This document shows positions 24,201 to 36,852 of a stretch of 64,000 nucleotides of DNA, piece after piece (within the stretch, counting starts at the first letter, position 1; each line of letters begins with the position of its first letter). A program made the position numbers and the translations under genes. This stretch comes from Gyrodactylus bullatarudis (lineage: Eukaryota; Platyhelminthes; Monogenea; Gyrodactylidea; Gyrodactylidae). The stretch is taken from contig SSNU01000071.1 in assembly GCA_012064415.1 (NCBI GenBank), positions 585,005 through 649,004 of the forward strand, written 5' to 3'. The notes beneath the pieces are model-generated. The model was not told the origin of the DNA and ran no database searches. It worked only from the letters and a program-made list of their open reading frames with translations.

Positions 24201-27200
24201 CAGAATTTCAATATTTTGATCATTTTCACTACTTGAAAATCAATTAAATTTCGATAATTCAAAATATCTCGAAAATAGGGAATATATCGGTAACTTGACA
24301 GTGCTAGTCAGCTTTCTTGTTTAATCCCGATCTTGAGAAACCTCTTTCGATCAACATCCAACTTTCAAATCAATAAAAATTTTCGGTTCAAAGTTCGAAA
24401 AATGGGATTTTGGCGCCAAATCGGTATTTGAAAAATGGCCATCTTTTTGATTGAAAGAATATTTTTTCAGAATTTTTTTCTTCAACTGGGCAACATGAGT
24501 AGGATTCCAAAAATAAAAAAAAATTCGAATTCTTGATGAAAATATCGAGATTTCTGTAAAAATCATAGATTCCCAACTTTATTTCACTCATAGTTTTGAC
24601 ACTAAAGTATAGGAAGGTTAAAAAATATAATAATGACTTGAATAACCTGCCCATACTTTAGTGTCAAAAATATGAATGAAATACATGGATGTGTATGAGG
24701 TTACCAAATTGCCTTATAAATCTTCAAATAGATCATTCTACTATTCCTGAAATTCTCTCTTGGTTATTAACTGAATGTTTATTTTAAAACTCTATTGCTT
24801 GGGTTGAGAAAAAAATCTCTTCAAATGTCCCTCATGACCTCGGAATTTAACAATAAAATTTTTGATAAAGGCATTCAATATTTTATTATTAAAAAATCGA
24901 TCTATACGTAAAGACAAGACCAAATACGTAAATGTCCCCAACGTAACAAGAAAAGATCAAATCAACCAGTAAGAGGTAAAGTTAACCCATAATTATTACG
25001 TAAAAGTAAAAATAGGCTATTGATAAAAAAGGTAGAAAGCAAAAAAGCTTAAGTAGGCAAGATACGTGAGAAGGAAGCAATGATCATGAGAAAAACCCAC
25101 ATCTCCTCCTCTTTGATCCGAAATGAAAGAACCCATCAAAGGATTCCATTTCTACCCAGTGTAATATTTTGATAAGAACTGGTAACATGTAAGCTTCATT
25201 CACTCGTCCTCTTAATGTATAGTTCATAAAAATCAGAAATATTTTCAAAGAAGCAATCGATAGAGAATTTATTTGACTAATTACTCAAAATGAGTTTTTA
25301 TGTAAATTTTTTATTCATTCCATTTATTCACAAGTTCAAAAATTGATTATTTTTCTTTTTCGGGAGTAAATAACAAACATTACTCTGATCTTACTTCTTG
25401 CCTAAGTTATGATTAATTTGTGACATTTATTTCCTAGATAAAAATCCAAAAGCACTTGAGAGTCTCAAGTTGAGACATGACCAAAGTATGACTAGACTAA
25501 TAGTAGGAAAAATGTGTAACAATGCTATTATCTATATCTGGTTATATTTTTCAATAAACATATTTTAGTATATTTAATTTCAAAATAAAAGAATTTATTT
25601 CTATCAGAAAAAAATTAAGATAAGAATTTATGAATTTTACAAAAACCTCAATTTTTTCATCAAGAAATCGAATCTGATCAAGATTTTCAGATCACGAGGC
25701 CCACTTTTACGATAGTAAGAAAAATATTTTGACAAAATGAATTTTTTTTTAATTATGATATAGTTCGAGTTCCTATTTTTAAACTTGAAAACTTTTGCTG
25801 ATCAAAAGATCACGATTAGTCAAGGAAACTGATTTTGACCATAAAAACTATGGGTGAACTTGTCATTTTTCAGGAATCTTGGATCATCAAAACCTCATTG
25901 ATATTCATGTGGGGAAAATGATCAAAAAAATTCAATTTTCACAAAATGATGCAGTGATTCAAACATTTTTTTCTTTCATATCGTAAAAGTAATGATCTTG
26001 ATCAAACTCGATTGAGGTAAAAATCAAAAATCCTCATCTTCATATTAACTGGGTGTAGATTAATTTTTGAGAGGAATACTATGAAAGTTGATGTTTTTAT
26101 TTTTTCGTGTGCATAGTGTTATAATTATAATTGCTTACACATTATTTGCCTCAGATGTGGCTAGACTGAAAAGGAGATTATCTCATTAAAGATTAAATTA
26201 TAATTTATTACAAAATTCCATAAAAATGACAAATAGCTACGATGATCCCATCTTCAGAGTCATTCTAGAAATACGATGACGAATAAGAGCGTAAGATACT
26301 TTTAGATTTTTGAGACATCTTAAAGTCTATATCAAGAATTTTCGCTTCAATTTAATTTATTGGCTAGACTCTGTGAGCAAGCATTAGTTGTTTTACAAAA
26401 GTACCTTAATAGAAGCCATATGTTATTTTCGATATCATTTTCTCTTATCAGCCGAAATAGAGAAAATTTTTTAGGATAAAATATCTCCGTCTCTGATTGA
26501 TTCTTGACATTCTATTAGAGAGAAAGTCGGTAGAAGGTTTTTATACATTGTAGGACAAGAATTTCTATGAAAATAAGAATGATTTCACAATAGACAAGGG
26601 ATAGAAGAGATGCAGTAATATTTCAAAGGAATAAATTAGAAAAATGGCAGAAAATAATCTTTAGAAAAGAATAAATGCATATGAATTCAACTGATGAAAT
26701 TAGACTACTTTAAAGTGCAACAAAATTAAATTTTAGCCCAGAAATAGGGACAAAATTTATTATCAGTAGACACAGTAGAGCCAAAGGGGAATAAGAATAA
26801 ATCTTTGAAAGGTTGAATAAAAAGTGTTAACATGAGGTAAATCTTTACATCGAAATGAATAATTCAGGCATTCAAATATTCCTCTTGTAATTAATTTATT
26901 GCTTGATAAAATTCACCTGAAATTATTTAATAATATGGTTGATATTATTAAGGATTTTTAGAATCCTGATCATGAGGTCTACTTTTATTTGTGTGGAAAA
27001 AAACAATTTGTGAGAAAATTATTTTTTCAAACTTTGAATTGAAAAGTTTAATTGAAGATTAATCAGTCAACAAAGTCGGACATTACTACAAACTTTTTGA
27101 AAGAGAGAAATTCATTGATTTTCCTGTCTAATCTTGACCCTGAACAACTTTTCTTTTGACCATCCTTGACTTTCACATAAATTGAACGTTTCAATTCAAA

Positions 27201-30200
27201 ATTCGAAAATTGGAATTTTGGCGCTAAATCAAAATTTGAAAAAATTACCATATTTTTCTTTACACTGTAAAATTAGACATCTTGAACTGGATTCCAATGA
27301 ATCTTTAACATTCGAATTTTATACGTAAAAATGAATTTGAAATGAAAAGATTTGAGTATTGAAATCTTTAAATAACAACTGTATCGATTACTATAGTCTG
27401 AATGCAAATTTTTATTCGTAGTTTTTTTTCTTCTGAAATTGGAATTATCACCAACTGAAAATATTGCTCCTGAAATAAGACATGATAATATTGTTGTCTA
27501 CAATAATATATCGTAGTGGTTGTAATTAATTATCTCAATTAGATTATAGGGGAATAAAAATAAGATAACATGAAGAAATTTTCTACCTAAGATTCTTAGG
27601 CTAAGAAATCCATGATAATAAATTTGGATAGGAATAGAGAAATATCTAGAGAAGGTAGGCTATGAATGCTTTACCCTTCCCCTTTCCTGACAAGACCTAA
27701 CATGGGTTCTTGCATGGGAAGAGTACATCTAGCAATATGCTCGAGTTTATGAACTATACAACTCCTCTCTTAAAAAACACTAAAACATTCGTCATTGTTC
27801 ACCTCACTGATGTATCGAAGGCATTCGATAAATTAAAATTCTCCTACATTAAGGATAAACTTATTAAATTAAACATTGATCCCTGTTTAATAAATCTAAC
27901 TATGTACTTTCTATCGAATCGTAAACAATTTGTTTACTTTAACTCCACCTCCAGTAAACTTGTAAATATTAACTCGGGTGTTCCCCAGGGTTCTACGATC
28001 GGCCCTCTTCTCTTTAACCTTTGCTTCGCTGATATTCAGCTCCCGGAGAACATTGAGGGTGTTCTCCTTAAATTTGCAGACGATCTAAAGTTCGTCTTCA
28101 AGGTGAAAAATTCCCTTGATATTGTTAAAATTAATCACAACTTCTCTCTTCTGAAAGGTTCCCTTGAGGCCATGGGGCTCTATATAAATAGAGATAAATG
28201 TAAATTATTACTCCCATGCGGTCTCCCTGCAACCCTCTTGGAATCTCTTCTACTTCCTGGAGAATTTGTCTCCTTAACTTCGGATCTAGGTTTCAGTATT
28301 TCAGATGGTCTTAAAATAAATCCTCTTTCAAAATTATCTAAAATCAATACAACTATATTTTCAATATTAAAATTCTCTAAGTCGTCCTTTTTGAGACTCA
28401 AAGAGTATAAAGCTTTTGTTCTAAATAACCTTGACTACATTACCTCCCTGGTTCCTATGTTATCTAACGAGAAATCTCTCGAGATTGAACACATTCAATC
28501 TAGGTTTTTATATTTTTTATACCCTGACCTTGAATCCTACAATGCTCGTATCTTGTTCTCAGGTCTTAACCCCCTTTGGATTCGAAGATACGCCATTCTT
28601 GTTAAAAATTTTATCAAGTCAGCTAAAATGTCTGAAAACTCCTACAACCTAAGAAATCCATCTTATTCGAAACATTATTTACTATCAGCTTACACCATGA
28701 TAGAAAATAAATACAAAATATCTGAATGTAGTGACCCTACTAATATTAAAGTTGCTATGTCACATATAAGATCTAAATTAGACTATTCTAAGAGTCTTCT
28801 TTACTCCTATCAACATTAAGGTTCCCAAAATGATCAGGGAATTTACTCGAAAGGCTTATTTTCAATTTTTATATTTGCACCATGAACTCAGATTTTATTA
28901 TCAATTTAACTTGCCCAAACCAAACCAGATTTTATTTTTATATTTCATGCTATCTGTACACATTTATACATTTAAATATATTTTTCATTCTAACAAAAAA
29001 AATATATATATATAAAGCTAGTTAATATGAAGATGGGAATTTATGATTTTTACAAAATTCTTTCATCAAGAAATCGAATTTGATCAAGAATTTTTGGAAT
29101 CTAGATCATCAAAAATTTTGTTGATTTCAATGTGAGAGAAAAAAATTTTAAACTGAAAGTTCAAAAATATGGGAATTTGGCACTACTTCAAGATCTCAAA
29201 TTTGCCGTATTTTCCTTAAATATTGATTTTTTCTAAATTTTTCTTCTCCTTATCGTGAAAGAGGGTCTCATGATCTAGATTCTAAAAGATCTTGATCAAG
29301 TTCGATTCCTTGATTGAAAATAATAAGAATTCTACTTGTCTAACAAAAAAAAAATCTTCAGGGATAATTTCCAAGCAAGTTAGCGGGGGAAAAACGAGAA
29401 CCATTCAGGAAAATCTTTAACCCTGATACGGATATTGGGGTCAATCTGACCCCACCGACACCTTGAAACCATGTAACTTTTTTATTTATTATTATTTTTT
29501 CATAAAATTTCGATTTATTCCAAATTTGTTTATTTGTTTTTCCTAGAAAAAAATCAGATATGTCATTATTTTTCATATTACTTCCAAAACAAATAAAAAC
29601 TTTTTACATACATAAACGGTTATCAGGGGTCAGATTGGCCCCAGTATGAAGAAAATGTTTTTTATGCCTATAATTGTGTTATTTTTTCGTTACGTAACTA
29701 ATAATAACAATCTATTTTCCTAATGCTGTCATCTTTTCATTTTATCGATAAACCATGTCTGATCAAGAGCTATTTTGCCGAGTCTCTAAAGCAGTGAAGT
29801 CAGAGATATCCTATTCAGATTATGAGGGATCAAGCGATGATGGCTCAGAAGAAGATAATATTATCATGGGTCTCTTTTATACGAGATCCTCATGTCATGA
29901 GGTACACAAGTCAACTGCGTATTAGTTTGATTCGTATAAATTTAATTCATATTTCCTCAAATTGAGTCAAGTATGTCGTATAAATCATTTTCTACCCACA
30001 GATAGCTACTTGAGAATATGAAAGAGAGAGAGAAATGTAACAGGAAAAAGTATTGTTTGCCAAAAGAATAAAGTATCAAAAAATATTCATCCGAAGCCGA
30101 CATAAGAGTAATAATATATCCTGTAGTATTTGAAGAAAGACAGGTTGGGGGTAACTTACTATCCGAAAGAACTATTCTTCTTTTGGTGTTCATCACTGTT

Positions 30201-31519
30201 TTCTTGTTTCATGTTGAAGACAGAGTTAACCTGTGGAATAACTGGAACATCTGGAGTGGTATCTTGAGAAGCTCCCAATGGTTGTGAGTCCTGGTTGATT
30301 AGGGACGGTGGAGGAGCTATAGCTGCACATTTTGCTTTATTTTTTTGACTATCATCTCGTTTACGTTTGTAGCCCATAGTTGTTTCATTGCTATCATAAT
30401 CGTCATCTTCATCTTCACCAGTAGAAACATCACTTCCGTCACTATTATTTCGTGCTCCATTTATTTTCTGATAATTTTATTTTCGTCAATATACTTGGAA
30501 GTAGTTGTACAAAAACATAAAAGTAAAACTTATAATAGAAAGATTAGAGATTTATTGAAATGATTCATTTATTAATGATCATTCGTTCAGTATAAACTAA
30601 TCGCAGACTACAGATCTTACAATAGATACGTAAATCGAGATGTAAATAGAAAAACGTACTCTTCGTTCGATATCGAGTCTGTAAACTTCTGCGTATTCAT
30701 TGGGAATAAGGGGGTTGTATTCATTTGGAATGCCAAGGGGTAAGTTTTGCATATCAATTTTTTTCTCATTCTGTCTTTTTGTGAATCTTTCCATTCTGCC
30801 AGTTTTCTGATTGAATCTAATTAATAAAAGTATTAGTTTTAGTTTAATTTCTACAATTATTCAGGTCTTTCTCTCAAACGTAAAAAACAAAATGTTGAAT
30901 TTGTGCCAAGATTTCTCAATGAACTATTTTACTACTGAAATTCGAGTTTTTGAATTTTTTGAAAGACTTAACGAAATAATAATCAATAGCGGCCAAATCA
31001 ACACAATTTCGAGATTTTAGGGAACATGGATATAAAAATATACAATTTTAGTGAACTAACATGAAATTTCCTTCTGCTTGCTGAAGGTTTTCGTTCTTGG
31101 AAGAAGGAGGCGGAGCGTATCCTGATTTATTGTTATCTTTGAGGAAGTTGTTTTTACTCTGAGCTCGCCTAGCTGCCATGTGTGACTGCATTAACTTAAA
31201 TCTTGGGAAAACAATAAATTAACAGATTTTTAATTATTTTTAAATTATTAATAATAATATTGATTAGCTACTAAGAGCCAGAAAATAAACCGTTATCATG
31301 TAAATTATGCGTATCATTATAGATATTTCTGTTTGTTTTATATCTTTCTTGCATTAAAAATTGTATTGGAAACTTTTGAGATTTAGCTAAATCATTATAT
31401 AATTGATAATTATTCACTAACCCCATATCCATTCCAGACTTTTTGACGTTATTCGAGGGAACTGTTTTCAAGGCACCGGCCTTATTTCCAATTACATCTA
31501 GATCATCATACAATGACAT
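21265..31519 (-). CDS. RBM17: Splicing factor 45 (SPF45), six coding exons, 425 aa
   Basis: Exons 31519-31422, 31201-31061, 30816-30660, 30467-30160, 23455-23179 and 21561-21265 join in frame to 426 codons including the stop; human SPF45 has 401 residues. The N-terminus MSLYDDLD is the family hallmark. Exon 3 holds NEYNPLIPNEY, matching the conserved 'DEYDPMFPNDY' block, and exon 4 AAIAPPPSL. Exon 5 is the G-patch (about residues 236-280, GYREGQGLGKGSQG). Exon 6 is a C-terminal RRM of the UHM type; its GRFFGG keeps the Arg-x-Phe element that binds ULM peptides. The family acts in the nucleus in alternative 3' splice-site choice. Introns are 220, 244, 192, 6704 and 1617 nt, GT-AG by my reading, with none ultra-short. 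Intron 4 is packed with mobile DNA. Confidence 0.93.
23517..23765 (-). repeat. Dispersed repeat D, inverted copy inside SPF45 intron 5
   Basis: In reverse complement it matches 17,210-17,585 (CTCATTAGAAAGGAG here, CTTTCTAATGAG there). It lies just upstream of the G-patch exon, in intron 4 by transcript order. Confidence 0.55.
23805..24770. repeat. Large foldback element, family C
   Basis: Inner arms: GATATGAAGTTGGGAATCTG near 23,935 pairs with ATCATAGATTCCCAACTTT near 24,570, and the pairing runs through 'ttcatcaagaattcgaatttt' and 'gtttttgaaccg/cggttcaaagttc' blocks. Outer arms at 23,805-23,925 and 24,674-24,770 also pair (TTTATATAAGGCAACATGGT against ACCAAATTGCCTTATAAA). The element is close to 1 kb, lies in SPF45 intron 4 and is non-coding. 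Confidence 0.75.
25615..26056. repeat. Foldback family A, diverged copy
   Basis: The left arm AATTTATGAATTTTACAAAA and the right arm TCCTCATCTTCATATTAACT mirror the family A termini. The centre is diverged. It lies within SPF45 intron 4. Confidence 0.6.
27650..29016 (+). mobile_element. 5'-truncated LINE (non-LTR retrotransposon)
   Basis: A reverse transcriptase reading frame (27,701-28,819), a short 3' UTR and a terminal A-rich/TA-repeat tail (28,996-29,016) form the 3' end of a LINE. The 5' part, including any endonuclease, is missing. It sits in SPF45 intron 4, antisense to that gene. A family A foldback begins immediately after the tail. Confidence 0.85.
27701..28819 (+). pseudogene. Reverse transcriptase of the LINE, truncated and carrying a stop
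   Basis: Motifs in order: HGFLHGKSTSSN (start of the fingers region), VSKAFDKL with the first catalytic Asp, SGVPQGSTIGPLLFNL, and LLKFADDLKF with the catalytic FADD pair. A LINE-type thumb and tail follows, including NPLWIRRYAILVK. Just before HGF the in-frame codon is TAA, where the family usually has Gln (QHGF), so the frame is interrupted. Downstream it stays open for about 370 codons, indicating a fairly young copy. Product inferred non-functional because the upstream half is absent. Confidence 0.85.
29017..29335. repeat. Foldback family A, internally deleted copy
   Basis: Starts AGCTAGTTAATATGAAGATG and ends with the inverted block TTGATCAAGTTCGATTCCTT. The centre is much shorter than in the 58,221 copy. 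It abuts the LINE tail. Confidence 0.7.
29421..29927 (+). mobile_element. piggyBac-like left end with N-terminal transposase stub
   Basis: TTAA at 29,417-29,420 is followed by CCCTGATACGG and the palindrome GGGGTCAATCTGACCCC. A related inverted motif, GGGGTCAGATTGGCCCC, lies at about 29,627. An ATG at 29,755 opens MSDQELFCRVSKAVKSE and then an acidic stretch (SDYEGSSDDGSEEDN), like the start of piggyBac transposases; the frame stops by about 29,925. No catalytic domain and no right end are seen, so this is a fragment. The assignment rests on the TTAA/CCC end, the subterminal repeats and the acidic start. Confidence 0.5.
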
Positions 31520-34500
31520 TTTGCTGTTTTTAAAAGGATATAATTATATGCTGTAAAGAATGAAATTTTCAAGAGGAAAAAGGAACGCCTTCTCTAATTG
31601 CGTGTATAAATGATTTATTTCCAATTTATCCATAAATAGTTTACAATAGTTTGTGAGAATTACACACTTATTTTCATTCAATATTTTGAGACTGTATTAG
31701 TTGTTTATATAGATTTATGAATGTAAATGATTAACTTCTGTGTATGACTTGAGTAATACAGAGATGAAAGAAGAACAAAAAAATCTGCCTACATAATTCG
31801 ATACTGACAAAAAAATCCTTCAAGAGTACTTCATAAGAGATTACACTTTTCATTTAATCAGTTTAAATTTCCTACTATTTCTCAATGAAATGTGTGTACA
31901 AATACTGAATGACTAGAAATAAAAATATAAAAAAGTTCAAAATTGATTACAAGTGTTGAATGGAGAAAATATTCAAATTTCTGATGTTGAGCAAAAAGGG
32001 CAAAAATAGAAAAAAATTTTCCTGTTGGGAATAATAAATATATATAATTCGAGAATTTAGGTCAAAAGGAGAGGAAAATGCATATTGATAACTTTTAAAA
32101 TTAACAAAACGTGTTCTTAATTTCATGTTCTTTAGGGTTCCTTGGAGTTGGAGGAGGCGGATTGAATATAAAATTATATTTTCACATGTGAATCTTGATA
32201 AATTGGGCATGAGATCAAGAGGGTTTGTCTGGAGAATCTGCTGTTGTTTTTTTTATGGAAGAACTGAGATAATTCATTTGGCAGTTGACTGAAAGTCAAA
32301 AATAATGAGTCATTTTTGGGCTCAAGTTTGGGCTCAAAATTCTTATTGATTTAGAAGATTTAAAAAGATTCGGTAGACCAGTAGTGGAAGAATTCAAATT
32401 TGGCCATAGAGATTCCACGATTTTGAAGAAAATTTTTAACTCTTAAATTTTAGATTAATTTTCTTCGTGACGATAGAAAATTCAGAATGTTCGATTTCCC
32501 ACAATGCTGACGATTCTCTGTGATTTTCTATGGCCAAATTCGAATTCCATGTGTTGCTTCAAAAATTCGAAATTGAAATTATCAACTAGCTTTATTAGAG
32601 ATTTCTCAGATGATGAAGTTTCTTGACTATCTCGGAACCAAATCTACTTTTATATTAGGGTAGTTCAAAATTTTATTTATCCCAAACAATGTTCCATGTC
32701 GTGATCAAAAATAGATGCTTTAACCGAGAAAAAAAAATTTTTGAAAATCAAAATTTTTCATGTTCTGACATCCAAAAATCTCATTTTCCATAAAATCATC
32801 AAAACTTACCTAATTTCCTAGAAATTTCTTTGGCCATGTGAAAAAAGACTCAATTTTTACTTTAAGTTCTATTCTTATTCAAAATGTTGCAGAAATCTTA
32901 ATTTTGGTCTTTCTCGTATTAAAATTCATTGAAAATAGTTTTGGCGCGTATACAAAAGTTGTCATTATCAATCTAGATTTTGTATATCAGAATAAACATG
33001 AAAACGTATGGTTTTATAGGAAGAAATGTTTAGTTATCGATCATCTTCAAAATGAAATTACTCTATTTTATATTAGTATATTTTTAAGATTTACGACTCA
33101 TAGATGGAACTACATTTTCTAAGTAGTTTGAATTTGCGATCCAATTATTCTTTTCAACTATTAGTTAGTGGATAAACACAGTAATTAATAGACTAATAAA
33201 GATTGTATTCTAAAACTAAACAGAAATGATAATTTTTTTCAAGTGCATTCAACTAATTTCGAGATTGCAGCCCTTCATCAAAAGCAATAAAGAGAGGTTA
33301 TTCTCATAATCAAATGTGTCTCTTATCTCAAAATATATAAATATATTCCAAGAGAGTATACTTTTAAAAGTACATGAAAATTTAAATTTGTGTCAAAAAG
33401 TTAGGAATAGATCTTGGTAGAAGGCACATGACACATAGCAGTTTCATAAAAAAGAACAACTGTCCTGTGTTTTGGAGCGGTAAAGTATCGAATAAACCCA
33501 ATTTGAATAATTTACGACTTTAATGATAAAGTAAACATGAGAAGTACTTATTAAGAGATTTTTTTCGATACATTTCATCGCATGTAAACAGATAATTCAA
33601 AAAGAAATCATAAAATTTTGGGATTTCTTGCTCTCTTCATCCTGAGAGATTATATCAACTAAATATGTTCTCCTACTGGTCTCTGATTAGTCAAGTTTTT
33701 AGTGTCGTCTATAAAGTCCCAGTGAATTTTTTTTCATGAGTCGCATTCAATCTTTTGTTTATCCTATGGTTTATGAATAGGCTGATTACGAATCTACAGT
33801 TGTTTTAACGCAATTATTTTTGGTTCAGAAGTTATCGATCAAAAATGGGACACTTTTGATCCAAAAACAGGCTATCTTTGTAGCTTTAGCAGATAGAGTT
33901 CAGGTGATTGCATATTTGAATTCTACAGGTATGATTCCTCGATAAAAGTTATCTTAATTTTTATCTATGACCCTGGGAAGTAGGTTTTCAAAAATACTTT
34001 TTAAACAAAAATTAATTTTTCGAAAAAAATCAACTGTCTTTAAATTGGTATAGAGTGAGTTTGACGAATGATAGAGACGAGATCTTTGCGTATTCAAGGA
34101 GATTAATAAATTTCCTATCGAATGGATGGTAAACAATGTATTCTCTGAGGCTTGAATGTATAATAAAGAGTTGCTATAATGACGTGTGATAGAAATAACC
34201 CAGTGGGACTTTAAGGGTTAGAAGACTACGTTCTAAACTATGTATGAATGACTTTTATAAAAGATTTAAAACCCTTCAGTGAATCCACAGGCTATATATG
34301 ATAGAAAAAAGATTAAATGCGAATCGTGTAAAAACTCTCTGAGACTTTAAAATGGTTAAAAATGGTAAGACAGAGTAATAGAAAAATTAAAAAAAATGAA
34401 ATCGGCAGATTGCTATTTATCGAGACCTATTTATTGGTAACCAATGTGAATGAGTGAATAGTTATATAATCTATCTTCATATCATGAATATAATTATGAG

Positions 34501-35340
34501 GGCTTTCCCCAAGAAATACTTAAATTGTAAACATTATAGGTGTCTGTAATCATAATCAATAATCTAATATTCGGAAATATAGATATTGATCAAAAATACT
34601 AGTCTACAGGTTTATTAAAGATGAATGCTTCTGAAAATCTCAACCTGAAAACATTCAGGCGTAATTTACAGCTCAAAGATCGTGATTAGAGAATCGCTCT
34701 TGATCTTAAATTGTTTCTTGAACTCACAAAGAAGGCTAAAGAAAACTGACGGAGCTTATGAGGCTCGACAATATTATCGTAAAAATATATGAAAATTCTA
34801 GAAACCTCTGGAAGAGAAGTTGGTTTGGGCTCATAAAATAAATTAATAAAATTCAGTACAGTGGATCATATGATTTTTTCAAATCATTTACCTCTTTATT
34901 ACTGTTGACTATTCGATTTATTAAATTAAGCTCATTTAAAATATGAAGCTGTTCTCTGACCGTAATAAAGTTCCTTTCTTGGGTTCAAAATTTAAAAAGA
35001 TTTTTCTCATTAGTAAAATAATGTGTTATGAATGGGGCATAAATTTTGTATATCATCCTTTCTTCGTTGATCTGTCTGATAATTGAGAAAATTTATTATT
35101 TAACTATTTTTTACAATTAAGTCATGATATTCTCACTACATATCAGATGAAATTCTAAATTCTTATTCGTGGATTTATCTTTGCTATTTATTTGCCAGAA
35201 AATACGGAAACTTTTTTCGAGGAATATGCCCTCTGAATTTCTCTCCTAGTTTTGAATCTTGGAGAAGATACATGATAAAAATTCTAGGATTGAGATGGTA
35301 GTGCTTAGTAGTGTGTATTTCTTCTTCGAAAAATCCTAAA
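31520..35340. other. No gene seen; 5' flank of SPF45 and repeats
   Basis: The first few hundred bases are the SPF45 5' flank. A small palindrome at about 32,385-32,550 pairs GAATTCAAATTTGGCCATAG with CTATGGCCAAATTCGAATTC. Repeat E recurs at 32,815-33,120. ORFs at 31,947-32,210 and 33,954-34,136 (minus) have no recognisable product. Confidence 0.45.
32815..33120 (+). repeat. Dispersed repeat E, copy 2
   Basis: Same-orientation relative of 18,600-18,840. The 94-codon ORF across it is not conserved in the other copy, so it is not treated as a gene. Confidence 0.5.
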
Positions 35341-35344
35341 TATT

Positions 35345-35668
35345 CATGGTATTAACATGGAGTTTTACAAAAATTTTGATTCTTTTTTTTGTGGAAATCA
35401 TAGGAACCAATTTCAAGGACTATTCAATATTCAAGAGGATACCCAATGAATTCAATCAAAAGTTTTATGGTGATAATCGATTTTCTCGTCGTATTGTAGA
35501 CCCTATGTCATTTCATTAAAATTCGATTTTTTCAAAATATTTTTCGCTCTAAATCGTAAAAGTGATGATCTAGATTGCAAAAGATTTTGATCAAATTCGA
35601 TTTCTTGGTGGAAAAATTAAGGTTTTTGTAAAATTCATAAATACCAAACTCCATATTAACCAGGTTTA
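35345..35668. repeat. Foldback family A-like, diverged copy
   Basis: The right arm carries GATCAAATTCGATTTCTTGG and AACTCCATATTAACCAGG, as in the inverted end of family A. The left arm (ACATGGAGTTTTACAAAAAT) is short. Confidence 0.55.
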
Positions 35669-35948
35669 TTTCCTTATTCTCATGAAATTCAAAATTTAGC
35701 TATCAAAGGTTTACTGAATACTCAAGTATTTAACGAATTCGCCAAAAATATATTTTCTTTTCTAAAACCTCTAAGGAATGAATATTAGGGCTAGTACCAA
35801 AAAATACCGAAAATTAGCTTGAGGTCTCAACTTATCCTATATTTTAAAATATTCATTTTGGTATACAAAAGTATGAGTTTAATAAGAAAAAAAAACCTGT
35901 AAATGATACTGTTAAATTTCTTGAACAAAAATATTGATTAATATCATT

Positions 35949-36013
35949 GACACTTGGACCAAGTGGTTGAGTACTCGCTGAACGAGCATTAGATCTCAGG
36001 TTCGATTATCAGA
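35949..36013 (+). repeat. tRNA-like segment (possible SINE head)
   Basis: GGACCAAGTGGTTGAGTACTC matches a Ser/Leu-type box A and D arm, and GGTTCGATTAT a near-canonical box B, at tRNA-like spacing. A CTC/GAG stem can close an anticodon-like loop. No acceptor stem pairs, so this is a derived or decayed copy. Confidence 0.4.
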
Positions 36014-36446
36014 TGATAAATTTATAGGCTCTTTTTCTTGTTGTAATAAATTTTCAAAAATTTTGAAGTTTTTAAAAAATAGTTAAAATTATTGGAGACA
36101 TCAGTTATAAATCTTTAAAATTATCTTTCGAAAATAGACTTGATAGTATTTTTTTGGAAAAAGATTATTCTGCTTTCAAGTAGCAACATTGAAATTTGTG
36201 ATTTTAGCAACAATTTCAACATTTATTCACAGGTTTTATTTTTTGCTCAAGCTGAAAAAACTGACATCTTTGGATTCAGGATTGAATGATGGTCCAAGCT
36301 TTGCGATATTCTAATTTTTTGATCTCGATGATCTACCTCTAATGAATATTTCTAATGATACAGATAGAAATACCGACGATGCCCTAAACTTTTCCCATTA
36401 ATACAAGATTTCATTTTGGGCTTCAATCTAAACTCTTTGAAAAATA

Positions 36447-36806
36447 AACCTGGTTGACATGAATATGAAAATTTACTTTTTTCACAAAAAACTCAATATT
36501 TTTCTCCGGATTCACAGAAAAAAAAGTTCTTTGTCTAATGTTGATCCCATATCTGCATTTACTTCTTCGAATACTCGAGATCGATAAAAGTTGAAAAAGC
36601 GGAAATTTGGTACATTTTCGAAATTCAAAAAACGGCCTAATTTTGGTCAGATTGAATTTTTTTTCTGAATTTTTTCAAATATCCACATCTTATTAGCGCA
36701 TTCCGTTTTAGAATTCAGAAAAAAAATTTCTGTGAATCCGGAGAAAAATATTGAGTTTTTTGTAAAAATAGTAAATTCTCATCTTCATGTCAACTAGCTT
36801 TAGATT
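36447..36806. repeat. Foldback family B, compact copy
   Basis: The left end TGGTTGACATGAATATGAAA pairs with CTCATCTTCATGTCAACTAG at the right. The pairing runs inward through 'actcaatatttttctccggattcacag' and its complement, leaving a core that includes AAAAAACGGCCTAATTTTGG. About 360 bp, non-coding. Confidence 0.8.
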
Positions 36807-36852
36807 TATTTGGCCATCGGCAACGAAATGGTTAATTAATTTTATTTTATCT

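Noticed and set aside
28180..28652. ORFs overlapping the LINE reverse transcriptase on other frames
   Set aside because: Shadows of the reverse transcriptase frame, which carries the catalytic motifs.
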